Origin: Olavius algarvensis Delta 4 endosymbiont
GTDB lineage: Bacteria > Desulfobacterota > Desulfobacteria > Desulfobacterales > CAJINA01
DNA length: 64,000 nt
Assembly: GCA_905176665.1 (NCBI GenBank)
Contig: CAJINA010000119.1
Span: forward strand, 1 to 64,000
Direction of reading: 5' to 3'
Shown: positions 18,478 through 26,380 of the stretch, piece by piece
How the letters are laid out: the number at the start of each line of letters is the position of its first letter
Numbering within the stretch: the first letter of the stretch is position 1
The notes under the pieces: generated by a model
Database searches by the model: none
What the model saw: only the letters and a program-made list of their open reading frames with translations
What the model was told of the DNA's origin: nothing
Translations under genes and position numbers: made by a program

Positions 18478-18506
18478 TTGACCTCGCTTATGGCTTTCAT
18501 TATGTT
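18478..18506 (+). promoter_or_regulatory. sigma-70-type promoter upstream of molybdoenzyme gene
   Basis: TTGACC (18478-18483), a 17-base spacer, then TATGTT (18501-18506). Both boxes are close to consensus. The predicted transcript would carry a leader of about 315 nucleotides before the ATG at 18829, which is unusually long and contains hairpins (for example CCATCGA / TCGATGG near 18719-18738 and GTTCCG / CGGAGGGAAC near 18764-18785). Confidence 0.45.
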
Positions 18507-18828
18507 TTATTTTATACTCTGGGGATTGACGGACACGACCTATTGGTTGCTGATTGAAACCCGTCTGCGGGCCCGCGGAGTATTGATTCGTCGGCCTGGC
18601 CGATGGGTGCCCTGCCGAGTCAGACTCGGAGCTGGAGTCCAGATGTGAGCCCGATCGCCTTATATCACAAATACCGTTTGCATGCCCGGGGACTGCTGTC
18701 TACCCTCACCTGCGCGAGACCATCGAAGGGCTCGATGGCATTGCAAAATTAGTGGAACGGAGTTCCGAAACCTTCCGGAGGGAACACCCCCAACGGGCCT
18801 TTTCTTAACGGCAACCAGGGAGAACACC

Positions 18829-19875
18829 ATGGATAAGAAGATGCGGGTTATGAGTGAACGGCCGCTGAACGCGGAAACACCGCTGGTGAGTTTGCAATCC
18901 TGGATCACGGCCAATGACGTGTTCTTCAAGCGCAACCAGGGAAAGATCATGTCCGCGCCCGTATCGCTTGATAGCTGGCGGTTGTCGATCCAGGGGTTGG
19001 TGGCGCGGCCGCAGGAATTGAGTTTCGCCGAGATACTGGCCTATCCCAAGGTCGAAATAGCCAACACGTTAGAGTGCTCGGGCAACAGTCGTTCCCTGCT
19101 GGAGAAAAAGGCCTCCGGAAACCCCTGGACCATCGGCGGTGTGGGCAATGCCGTTTGGGGTGGCGTTCGGTTGGCGGATGTCCTGGACGAAGCCGGGGTC
19201 GACAGCCAGGCTCGCCATGTGAGTTTTGAAGGGTTGGACAAGCCACTGGGGTCGGCCGGCATTAAGTTCATCCGCAGCATTCCTATTACAAAGGCCCTGG
19301 ATTCCACCCTCCTGGCCTATGAAATGAACGGGGAGCCGCTGCCTCTGGAGCACGGATTTCCCCTGCGGGCCCTGGCCCTGGGTTGGACCGGCGCCAACTG
19401 TGTCAAATGGCTCAGCACGATAACGCTCCAGGAAGAGCCCCAGGAAGGCTTTTTCATGGACAAGGTGTACCGTGAGTTTCAAAAAGGAGAGGATCCGGCA
19501 TCCGGTCAAGTGGTGACAACCATAAACATCAAAGCCGTCATCACCGCCCCGGAAAATGGGTCTACGCATACCCCGGGTAGCGTTATCATACGCGGGGCTG
19601 CGTATGCCGGAGAAGCGGATGTCGCCCGGGTGGCGGTCAGCGTGGACGACGGCGCCACCTGGGAGGACGCTGCCTTTTACGGTCCCCATGAGCGGTATGC
19701 CTGGCGCCGCTGGGAGTTCCAATGGACAGTCTCCGAACCTGGGGAGTATGTGATCCTGGCCCGGGCCACGGATAGCAAGGGACGGGTACAACCGGATTCG
19801 GCCCACTGGAATGTGCTTGGCTACGGCAACAACGGTATTCGGGAGCATGCGGTCGCAATCAGTGTGCGGTAGGCG
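18829..19875 (+). CDS. sulfite-oxidase-like molybdopterin-dependent oxidoreductase
   Basis: A 347-348-residue enzyme with an oxidoreductase molybdopterin-binding domain followed by a Mo-co dimerisation domain. The Mo-ligating cysteine is Cys83 in NTLECSGNSR, followed by GNAVWGGVRLADVL and the substrate/cofactor segment YEMNGEPLPLEHGFPLRALALGW typed in two blocks as in plant-type sulfite oxidases. The C-terminal part has the IKAVITAPENGS and WRRWEFQW signatures of the dimer domain. No Tat or Sec signal, so cytoplasmic. I start at 18829 (AGGGAGA upstream); the frame continues upstream without a credible start. A MoaD-like gene lies about 270 bases downstream. Confidence 0.88.
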
Positions 19876-20144
19876 ATACGCACACTGTCCATGTTGATGG
19901 GGGGCCTTGGGTTCAACGATTTTGCATGCGCGATTTTCCGGTAACCTTCAGGCGCTGTCGTAACTTGATCCACAGCACAATGAAACGAACACAATCTTCT
20001 GCAAACCTGGTAGGTTTCTCCCACCATTGAGCACATGATCCTCTGGTATTGATTTTCAACTGTTTACGTCTGAGATTTGTCTCATTGAAGGCATCCGATA
20101 CATGGTTGCCGCGGAAACGTAATGACCTAACAGAGGACAGACCT

Positions 20145-20381
20145 ATGAAAGTAGATGTAAAATGCTTTGCAACATTGGCAAATGAAGATACTTGCGATTA
20201 CAGAGAGCCGATTTCATACGATATTGAAGACGGTCGCACCGTTGGCGATCTGGCTGACAAGGTGGGGGTTACCCGCGCGGACGTCAAGATCACCTTTGTG
20301 AATGGACGCAAGTCCGGACACAACACGTTATTATCCAACGGTGATCGGGTGGGATTCGTACCGGCTGTGGGCGGTATGTAA
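20145..20381 (+). CDS. MoaD/ThiS-like ubiquitin-fold sulfur carrier protein
   Basis: A 78-residue beta-grasp protein: an N-terminal VDVKCFATLA strand, the DGRTVGDLADKVGV helix region, FVNGRKSGHNTLLSNGDRVGFVPAVGG. Sulfur carriers of this family need a C-terminal Gly-Gly for adenylation; here the protein ends GGM, so one Met follows and would need trimming. Lies after the molybdoenzyme gene, which suggests a role in molybdopterin or tungstopterin synthesis, but no MoaE or MoeB is nearby. AGAGGA lies before the ATG. Confidence 0.85.
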   Translation: MKVDVKCFATLANEDTCDYREPISYDIEDGRTVGDLADKVGVTRADVKITFVNGRKSGHNTLLSNGDRVGFVPAVGGM

Positions 20382-20420
20382 TCCGGCGCAGAAACCTGGC
20401 GGCCGGCGGCCGAAACCGAT

Positions 20421-20549
20421 ATGAAAACGCCAAACCCTCACCAATTCAGGGATTTTTTCGATACGTTACCTGCTTGGGTACTACCACTGATCCTGGTGTT
20501 GCTCTTCGGGCGTTTTGTTATTGCGTTTTTCTTCTATATTTTCTCGTGA
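20421..20549 (+). CDS. 42-residue single-span membrane peptide
   Basis: A short frame starting MKTPNPHQFRDFFDTLPAW, followed by one strongly hydrophobic segment (VLPLILVLLFGRFVIAFFFY) and ending in IFS. It lies 39 bases after the MoaD-like gene on the same strand. No strong ribosome binding site is visible, so expression would rely on coupling. Coding status is inferred only from composition and position. Confidence 0.4.
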   Translation: MKTPNPHQFRDFFDTLPAWVLPLILVLLFGRFVIAFFFYIFS

Positions 20550-20794
20550 CAGATAAAGTCATGTCGCCATCGGCGACCCAAACGTATCCCATCACCCTTT
20601 ACGAAGCGTCCATCCATTCGGACCTACGCGGGATGCTTGGTTTTTATCTGATGAGGGTGCGCCGGTGACACGAATTGCCGCCGCAACGGCTGATGCTGGA
20701 AACGATAACGGTCGTTGACCATATTACCCTGAACAGATGCGCGAACGGTTAAATAGATTGGTAAATTGTGGTTTAAGGGCGTATAAGGGAGGGT

Positions 20795-21649
20795 ATGGCA
20801 GACATCGGCAAGATGAATACACTGGTCGTCAAACGAGCGTCGGGCGAGGGTGCCCACCTGGACGGTGGTTCTTCCGGGAACATTCTGCTCCCGCGTCGGG
20901 ACATGCCCCGGTCCTGCCGGCCGGGAGACCGGGTTGAGGTTTTTGTGTATGTGGACCGGGACAAGCGCCTGCAGGCCACGACCCGGAAACCGTACGCCAC
21001 TGTCGGCCAGGTAGCCAGATTGCGGGCTGTGGCCAAGACAAAATTCGGCGCCTATCTGGCATGGGGCCTGGAAAATGACCTGTTTGTACCCAGCCGGGAA
21101 CAACGCGAGACCATGGAGAAAGGCCGCGCGTATATCGTGTATGTTTACCTGGACCAAAGAACCGGCCGCGTCACTGCAACGTCAAACCTGAACAGGTATC
21201 TTGGCCAAAGCCCCCCGGATTACAACGAGGGTGAGGCCGTGGAGTTGGTGATCTGCGAAGCGACCGATCTGGGTTACAAAGCTGTGGTGGATCATGCCCA
21301 CTGGGGCCTTATCTACCACAATGAGGTCCTCCAGCCGCTTGAGCCGGGCCAGAGACTGAACGGTTATATCAAAGCGATTCGCACCGACCTCAAGATTGAC
21401 CTCAGCCTGCGGCAGACCGGGCACAGAGGGATAGACCTCCTCTCCAATACCATTTTAGACACCCTGCAGGCCGATGGCGGACGACTGTCCGTTTCCGACA
21501 AAAGCCCGGCGGAAGAGATTTATGCCCGGTTCGGGGTCAGCAAGAAAAGATACAAAAAGGCAGTCGGGGCCCTCTACAAAAGAAGGCTGATCGTCGTTGA
21601 CAAAAATGGTATCCGACTTCCCGATAAAGAACCGGAACGGCAACGGTGA
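20795..21649 (+). CDS. S1-domain RNA-binding protein, CvfB/YitL family
   Basis: A 284-residue cytoplasmic protein with repeated S1/OB folds and a C-terminal winged helix, as in CvfB, which binds RNA and affects virulence-factor expression in staphylococci. Blocks: LPRRDMPRSCRPGDRVEVFVYVDRD, KTKFGAYLAWGLENDLFVP, KAVVDHAHWGLIYHNEV, and the winged-helix part PAEEIYARFGVSKKRYKKAVGALYKRR. A GGGAGGG lies immediately before the ATG, tighter than ideal. No operon partner. Confidence 0.85.
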   Translation: MADIGKMNTLVVKRASGEGAHLDGGSSGNILLPRRDMPRSCRPGDRVEVFVYVDRDKRLQATTRKPYATVGQVARLRAVAKTKFGAYLAWGLENDLFVPSREQRETMEKGRAYIVYVYLDQRTGRVTATSNLNRYLGQSPPDYNEGEAVELVICEATDLGYKAVVDHAHWGLIYHNEVLQPLEPGQRLNGYIKAIRTDLKIDLSLRQTGHRGIDLLSNTILDTLQADGGRLSVSDKSPAEEIYARFGVSKKRYKKAVGALYKRRLIVVDKNGIRLPDKEPERQR

Positions 21650-21818
21650 ATCAAGGCCGGCCGGTGAAAGCAGTCCGTGACTTTCCATGGTTACGTTCCC
21701 CCGGTCTACAAGGGCACCTGCCTGTGTCGCCGGATCAAGTGTGACGGTAAATGATTCATAGGTTCATGCCAGCTATGTTATAGTGGCTGGTACAAACCAT
21801 CACCATGGGGTGCGGCCC

Positions 21819-22502
21819 ATGATCGTTGCAACCAACCAACCTTATTTCGCTCCCTATCCCGGTTTTTTTCTCAAGGCGCACCTGGCGGACTGTTTCGTCA
21901 TTCTGGATGCAGTCCAGTTTCCGCGCCGAACGACCTGGATCACCCGCAACCGGTTCAAGAACGACCAGGGTACGCTGTGGGTGACCATTCCGGTGCTGAA
22001 GAAAGGGCTGGGATTCCAGAAGATTCGCGACGTCCGCATCTGCTATGCAGAAAACTGGCCACAGAGATTACAGCGCACGTTCGAGCATGCCTACGCCCGG
22101 GCGCCGTACCTGTATGATTTTGTGGGCGTGATGGAAACGGTCCTGTCAGCGCGGCCCGTGTGGCTTCTAGACTTGAACCTTGAGATCCTGCAGGCCTTGT
22201 TGGATTACCTGGCGATCGATACCCGGGTCGTGTTGATGTCCGAATTGGGGTCGGCTGGCAAAGGAACCGCGTTAATCATCGATATCTGCAAGGCCCTGGG
22301 AGCCGACCGGTTTCTGGTGCAGTCGTCGGCCCGCGCCTATTATGATTCGTCCGCGTTTTCAGCAGAAGGACTGGAGCTGATTTACTTCAGCAAACCGCGA
22401 TACATCTACCCCCAGCTGTGGGGTGATTTTATCGAGAACCTATCGGTTCTGGACCTGTTGTTCAACTGCGGGCCGAAAACGCGGGAGATCATCCTGGGGT
22501 AG
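21819..22502 (+). CDS. WbqC-like family protein
   Basis: A 227-residue protein of the WbqC family, found in polysaccharide and natural-product clusters and proposed to act in sugar or amino-sugar modification; the reaction is not settled. The start IVATNQPYFAPYPGFFLKAHLADCFVILDAVQFPRRTTWITRNRFK, read in pieces, is the family signature (family members begin MIVAIHQPxYxPW). This fixes the ATG at 21819 rather than the earlier in-frame GTG at 21783. The C-terminal half has the YDSSAF and YPQLWGDFIENLSVLDLLFNCG blocks. Convergent with the radical SAM gene, 12 bases away. Confidence 0.85.
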   Translation: MIVATNQPYFAPYPGFFLKAHLADCFVILDAVQFPRRTTWITRNRFKNDQGTLWVTIPVLKKGLGFQKIRDVRICYAENWPQRLQRTFEHAYARAPYLYDFVGVMETVLSARPVWLLDLNLEILQALLDYLAIDTRVVLMSELGSAGKGTALIIDICKALGADRFLVQSSARAYYDSSAFSAEGLELIYFSKPRYIYPQLWGDFIENLSVLDLLFNCGPKTREIILG

Positions 22503-22514
22503 ATCCCACCCTTT

Positions 22515-23759
22515 TCAAACCTTCATCCCCATACGGCGGTAAAATTCGGGCAACTTGTCTCTTTTGTAGGAGGGGCACTCATTGAGAACAGCCTGGGTGG
22601 CTGCTTTGGACAGGGGCCAGAATTCCGGCTTCTGGGCGGCAATGACATCGTTGCTTTTGTTGGCGTAACAGGAGCAGCCCGGGACGCAGAAATGCCGACT
22701 GGTCTCTTCCCAGACTTCTTGCACAGGGCGTTCGAGGATGTTACCGAACGACATCATTGTGAAATCGCAGGGGCACAGATTGCCCTGGGAGTCGATGAAC
22801 ATGTAATTGTAGCCGGCTCCGCAGCCGTAGAAGAGGGCACTCTCGAAATAGTCATAGGCAAAAACGCCGGGATAACCCGGGGTGCGGGTGCAGAGTTTCT
22901 GGATTTCGAAAATGGTGGCCACGTTTTCAGGCGTCAGCTTCTCTTCCGGCCGAGAGGTGAGATGGCCACTCAGGATGGGGGACGTCAGGCGCATGTCGTT
23001 GATGCCCAGCTCGCGGAAAAATTCGATGACCTTGAACAGTTCCGGCCGGTCATCTACCAGCTGCTTGTCCGGCACGAATGAGACCGCTACGTAAAACCCC
23101 TCCTCCTGGAACATCCGGATGGCATTCAGGATCTGTTTGAAAATGCCTTTGGTACGCCGGCCGGCATCGTGCTTTTCGGCCGTGTAGTGGTCCAGGCTGA
23201 GCACCGGGATGACCAGGCCGGCTTCTTTGAGGCGGCGTACCCGTTCGATGGTCAGATTATACCCGGTCGTGAACATGATCGGCATGGAGCGCTCGTCCAC
23301 TGTGGCGATTATCTCCTCCAGATCATTACGCAGAAGCGGTTCGCCGCCGGTGAAGCCGATGACGCTGGTTCCCATGGCCTGCACTTCGGCGATGGCCTTT
23401 TGGAGCTGGGTTAGGCTCATCACATCGCTCTTGGATCGGTCGGAAAATGAGCAGTGCCAGCAATTGCAGGGGCACTGGGGGGTGATGGCGAAATTGGTGA
23501 CCACGGGATAAGGCTGGCCGGCACCGACAGCGACGACACCTTTAAGGAAGCGGTCGTACGCCCGGGAGGGGTAGTAAGGCGTAAACGTGTTGGTGAAAAT
23601 CCGGTCACCCAGTTTCGTTAGCTTGCTTTCTTTGGAGACATAATTGAGCGCCAGCTTCTTTTTCAGCGGCAAGCCTTTTAGGGCCGGGTTCATCCCCATT
23701 TTCAAGGTTGCCCAGAGCCGTTTCAAACCGTACAATTGTTCGCCGTTTATTCCCGCCAT
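22515..23759 (-). CDS. radical SAM protein with C-terminal auxiliary Cys cluster
   Basis: A 414-residue radical S-adenosylmethionine enzyme. The SAM cluster is C96-x3-C100-x2-C103 (QCPCNCWHCSF, with an extra Cys98), followed by GFTGGEPLLR. The C-terminal part has many cysteines (YGCGAGYNYMF, NLCPCDF, HFCVPGCSCYANK), as in SPASM/twitch proteins that bind extra 4Fe-4S clusters and modify peptides or metabolites. Reaction unknown; no precursor peptide gene was seen nearby. GGAG lies before the ATG. The Lrp-type regulator gene is 21 bases upstream on the same strand, so they are probably one operon. Confidence 0.87.
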   Translation of the reverse strand: MAGINGEQLYGLKRLWATLKMGMNPALKGLPLKKKLALNYVSKESKLTKLGDRIFTNTFTPYYPSRAYDRFLKGVVAVGAGQPYPVVTNFAITPQCPCNCWHCSFSDRSKSDVMSLTQLQKAIAEVQAMGTSVIGFTGGEPLLRNDLEEIIATVDERSMPIMFTTGYNLTIERVRRLKEAGLVIPVLSLDHYTAEKHDAGRRTKGIFKQILNAIRMFQEEGFYVAVSFVPDKQLVDDRPELFKVIEFFRELGINDMRLTSPILSGHLTSRPEEKLTPENVATIFEIQKLCTRTPGYPGVFAYDYFESALFYGCGAGYNYMFIDSQGNLCPCDFTMMSFGNILERPVQEVWEETSRHFCVPGCSCYANKSNDVIAAQKPEFWPLSKAATQAVLNECPSYKRDKLPEFYRRMGMKV

Positions 23760-23780
23760 TCGTTCTCCAGTCTATGTGAT

Positions 23781-24224
23781 CTAGTAAAGGGATTTAACCT
23801 CCGCCATCACGAACGAACTGCGGGTCGCTTTGACTCCCTTGGTGTTGAAGATATCCTGCAGAACAACGTTCGAGTAGTGCTGCATGTCCCGGGCCACGAT
23901 TTCCAGCATGATATCCACGTCCCCCGACACCGCGAAAACGCTGACAACCCCGCCTATATCCGCCAGGGCCTGGGCCAGTTCTTCCCAGCCGGTATCCGTG
24001 TCACGTACCACCCCGCAATACGCCCGCACCGACAGTCCGAGTTTCTGGCGGTCTGTCAGCACCCGGTACCCGGTGATGATACCATCGCGTTCCAGGCGGG
24101 CGATGCGCCGGGAACAAGCCGAATGGGACAGGTTCACCCGACTGGCCACATCGATATTGGACAGTCGCCCGTTGGACTGCAGGGCCGCAATGATTTTACG
24201 GTCGTATGTGTCAATTTTGGCCAT
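23781..24224 (-). CDS. Lrp/AsnC-family transcriptional regulator
   Basis: A 147-residue regulator with an N-terminal helix-turn-helix (DRKIIAALQSNGRLSNIDVASRVNLSHSACSRRIARLERDGII) and a C-terminal RAM ligand-binding domain (GGVVSVFAVSGDVDIMLEIVARD). Lrp proteins form octamers or dimers and respond to amino acids. I start at 24224 (MAKIDTYDRK), matching the family N-terminus; the upstream extension to 24272 has no ribosome binding site. It precedes the radical SAM gene and may control it. Confidence 0.9.
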   Translation of the reverse strand: MAKIDTYDRKIIAALQSNGRLSNIDVASRVNLSHSACSRRIARLERDGIITGYRVLTDRQKLGLSVRAYCGVVRDTDTGWEELAQALADIGGVVSVFAVSGDVDIMLEIVARDMQHYSNVVLQDIFNTKGVKATRSSFVMAEVKSLY

Positions 24225-24567
24225 GCGAATGTTCACTTGAAAAGGTTGGATAACATCTAACGCGGATGGCAAAAAATTACAATATTTGTCTCTTAATGCA
24301 AGGTTTTTGATATATACTTATGGTATTGAAAACATTCTTCATATTTCAAACTATTTCTAATTATGAGCCCAGGAGACGTATCCCGTTGAGGATATGTTCT
24401 GCTGGCTGGCACTCAGGTCTGCAATATGAAATTGTTTGACGGTCACATAGTCGCGATGACTGATTATCGGGGTTTTTAGCTTTCTTATTGATCGACAGCA
24501 GCAAAACCAATAGAATTGGTTCTATGCGGCGAATACTGCCTTAAACAATGACCTGCCGGGAAGTGTT
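24225..24567. other. divergent intergenic region
   Basis: A+T-rich region between the leftward Lrp gene and the rightward response regulator gene, therefore likely to hold both promoters. The sequence around 24300-24350 (GTTTTTGATATATACTTATGG) is promoter-like but boxes cannot be set with confidence. No gene seen. Confidence 0.4.
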
Positions 24568-25248
24568 ATGCAAACCATATTAATTGCAGAAGATGATCGG
24601 GTTTTGTGTAAAAGAATAAAGAAAGCAATTCTGCGCATTAATTCAGCGGTTGCGGTCCAGGAGGTGCATGATGCTGAGGCGGCTATAGAGGTTATTGCCG
24701 CAAAGACCGTCGCGCTTGTCATTACCGACATTCGAATGCCCAAAGGCGGTGGTTTGATGGTGATCGCATATTTAAATGCCTTTTTACCGGAAGTACCGTG
24801 TTTTGTAATCACAGCCTACGGTACTTCGCGCCTCAAGGGCAAATTACCAGAAGACTTGCTTCATTATTATGACAAACCATTTGATATTGAGACTTTGGCG
24901 ATGGCTGCCAGTGCGGCCTTGAGTAGAAAGAGGGGGGGCGGATATTGCAAAGGTATCCACCTCCAGAATTTTGTTAATATGGCGGCTGCTGACGGCGTGA
25001 CGGCCACCATCACCGTCAGGCACCCTGAGCACAACCCATGCAAGCTTTTCCTCATAGATGGAGCCCTAATCCATGCCGTTTCGCAAAATGACCAGGGCGA
25101 ATCAGTCGCCATCTCAGCAATGTCCTGGGATATGCCGGAGTATTCGATACAGTTCGGTGTTCCTGATGGCCTCAAGCGAACCATTAAAACACCTTTAAAA
25201 AGCTTACTCCGGATTGCTTGTGACTGCTTTGATATGCAAAAAAGATAA
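24568..25248 (+). CDS. response regulator: REC plus PATAN/DUF4388-like domain
   Basis: A 226-residue protein. The receiver domain (residues 1-120) has the acidic pair in AEDD, phosphoacceptor Asp54 in LVITDIRMPKGG, a T/Y switch region in FVITAYG and Lys in YYDKPFD. The C-terminal half (YCKGIHLQNFVNMAAADGVTATITV, then LFLIDGALIHA, then GESVAISAMSWDMPEYSIQF) resembles the DUF4388/PATAN domain of gliding and pilus regulators, not a DNA-binding domain. It therefore probably signals by protein-protein contact. No kinase gene is adjacent. GGGAAG precedes the ATG. Confidence 0.82.
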   Translation: MQTILIAEDDRVLCKRIKKAILRINSAVAVQEVHDAEAAIEVIAAKTVALVITDIRMPKGGGLMVIAYLNAFLPEVPCFVITAYGTSRLKGKLPEDLLHYYDKPFDIETLAMAASAALSRKRGGGYCKGIHLQNFVNMAAADGVTATITVRHPEHNPCKLFLIDGALIHAVSQNDQGESVAISAMSWDMPEYSIQFGVPDGLKRTIKTPLKSLLRIACDCFDMQKR

Positions 25249-25362
25249 ACCCGCTGCCGGTAACATCGATCCCCCAATTTGAAACCCTAGAGAAATTCTG
25301 ATTCAACCATAAACCATTACAATTTGTGTAAGAAGTTACTATCCACATTTTTAATGATTTGT

Positions 25363-25423
25363 TTGACAAATCGGTAAGACGATTTATAGTTTAACCATGC
25401 TGTTAAATAACCGTGTGGTTAAA
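25363..25423 (+). promoter_or_regulatory. sigma-70 promoter and ArsR-type operator
   Basis: TTGACA (25363-25368), 16-base spacer, TATAGT (25385-25390). Overlapping the -10 and the start region is an inverted repeat, TTTAACCA (25390-25397) and TGGTTAAA (25416-25423), just before the regulator ATG at 25426. This arrangement fits autorepression by the ArsR-type protein, which would block polymerase. No other ribosome binding site is visible in the short leader. Confidence 0.65.
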
Positions 25424-25425
25424 TA

Positions 25426-25758
25426 ATGAGCGAGCGAAAACTAACCTCTATATTCGGCGCCTTATCGGACCCCACCCGCCGGGCAATCATCGCGCGGCTT
25501 TCGACCGGTGAAGCCTCGGCCGGCGAGCTGGCCGAGCCGTTCGGGATTTCCAAGCCGGCCATAAGCAAGCATTTGAAAGTATTGGAAAACGCCGATTTAA
25601 TCGTGCGCAAGAAAGATGCCCAGTGGCATCGCTTCCAGCTGCAGTTCGACGCCCTGGAGGCGGCCTCCCGCTGGATTGCCAGGTACCGTGAATTCTGGGA
25701 GGATCGGCTGGATGCCCTTGACGCCTACCTCAACCAAAAAGATTCATCTAAAAGGTGA
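25426..25758 (+). CDS. ArsR-family winged-helix repressor
   Basis: A 110-residue DNA-binding protein. The winged helix is complete: LSDPTRRAIIARLSTGEASAGELAEPFGISKPAISKHLKVLENADLIVRKKDAQWHRF in overlapping blocks. No metal-binding ELCVCDL-type cysteine motif is present, so it belongs to the non-metal branch commonly paired with SRPBCC genes. It is separated from the SRPBCC gene by 4 bases. An inverted repeat overlapping its promoter is a likely self-operator. Confidence 0.92.
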   Translation: MSERKLTSIFGALSDPTRRAIIARLSTGEASAGELAEPFGISKPAISKHLKVLENADLIVRKKDAQWHRFQLQFDALEAASRWIARYREFWEDRLDALDAYLNQKDSSKR

Positions 25759-25762
25759 TGCT

Positions 25763-26230
25763 ATGAATATGCCCGCAACTCAAATTCAAGACTATACCCT
25801 GTCGCTCAACCGTGACTTGAACGCTCCACCCGCCGAGGTATACCAGGCCTGGACCGATCCGGAAATTGTGGCCCGCTGGTTCGGCCCGGATGGTGCCGAT
25901 ATGCAATCCGCGGAAATTGACCTGAACGTCGGCGGCGAGTACCGCCTGACTTTAAAAGAACCGGACGGCAGCGTGGCCGTCCTCCACGGTGAGTACCGTG
26001 AGATCGATCCGCCGCACAAGCTGGTCTTTACCTGGATCCTAGACGGCCAGGCCTGCGAAGGCAGCGCCGGCCTGCACGCCGAGACTGTGGTGACCCTCGA
26101 TTTCCAGGACCGGGACGGTGCCACCCGGCTCGTCTTGACCCACGATTTCCTGCCCACCGAAGAATCCCGGGACGGCCACTTCATGGGCTGGACCGATTCG
26201 CTGGAGAGCCTCGCGAATCTGTTTGTTTAA
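25763..26230 (+). CDS. SRPBCC (AHSA1-like) domain protein
   Basis: A 155-residue START-fold protein of the Aha1-C-like SRPBCC group, with a hydrophobic cavity for a small ligand. Blocks: LSLNRDLNAPPAEVYQAWTDPEIVARWFGP, LNVGGEYRLTL, DPPHKLVFTW, and the C-terminal GHFMGWTDSLESLANL. ArsR-SRPBCC pairs are common; the SRPBCC protein is thought to sense or handle the ligand. AAGGTG precedes the ATG. A strong hairpin (26246-26279) follows 15 bases after the stop. Confidence 0.9.
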   Translation: MNMPATQIQDYTLSLNRDLNAPPAEVYQAWTDPEIVARWFGPDGADMQSAEIDLNVGGEYRLTLKEPDGSVAVLHGEYREIDPPHKLVFTWILDGQACEGSAGLHAETVVTLDFQDRDGATRLVLTHDFLPTEESRDGHFMGWTDSLESLANLFV

Positions 26231-26245
26231 GAATGCCAAAATGAG

Positions 26246-26279
26246 TGGATCCCGGTGGATGCTTTTCAGCCGGGATCCA
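26246..26279 (+). terminator. hairpin terminator of the arsR-SRPBCC operon
   Basis: A perfect 10-bp stem, TGGATCCCGG (26246-26255) and CCGGGATCCA (26270-26279), with a 14-base loop, followed by TTCTGCGTTTG. The T tract is weak, so termination may be partial. Confidence 0.6.
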
Positions 26280-26380
26280 TTCTGCGTTTGACCTGCAGGC
26301 TGAATTCGGTTTAAGCTCGTAAATACTCACCCAACCAAATTACTACAAAGACAAAGCAGCCATACCACAAGGAGAGCGCC

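Noticed and set aside
22515..23759. Peptide-maturase role for the radical SAM protein
   Set aside because: The Cys-rich C-terminus would allow it, but no small precursor peptide gene was found next to it, so I keep the call general.
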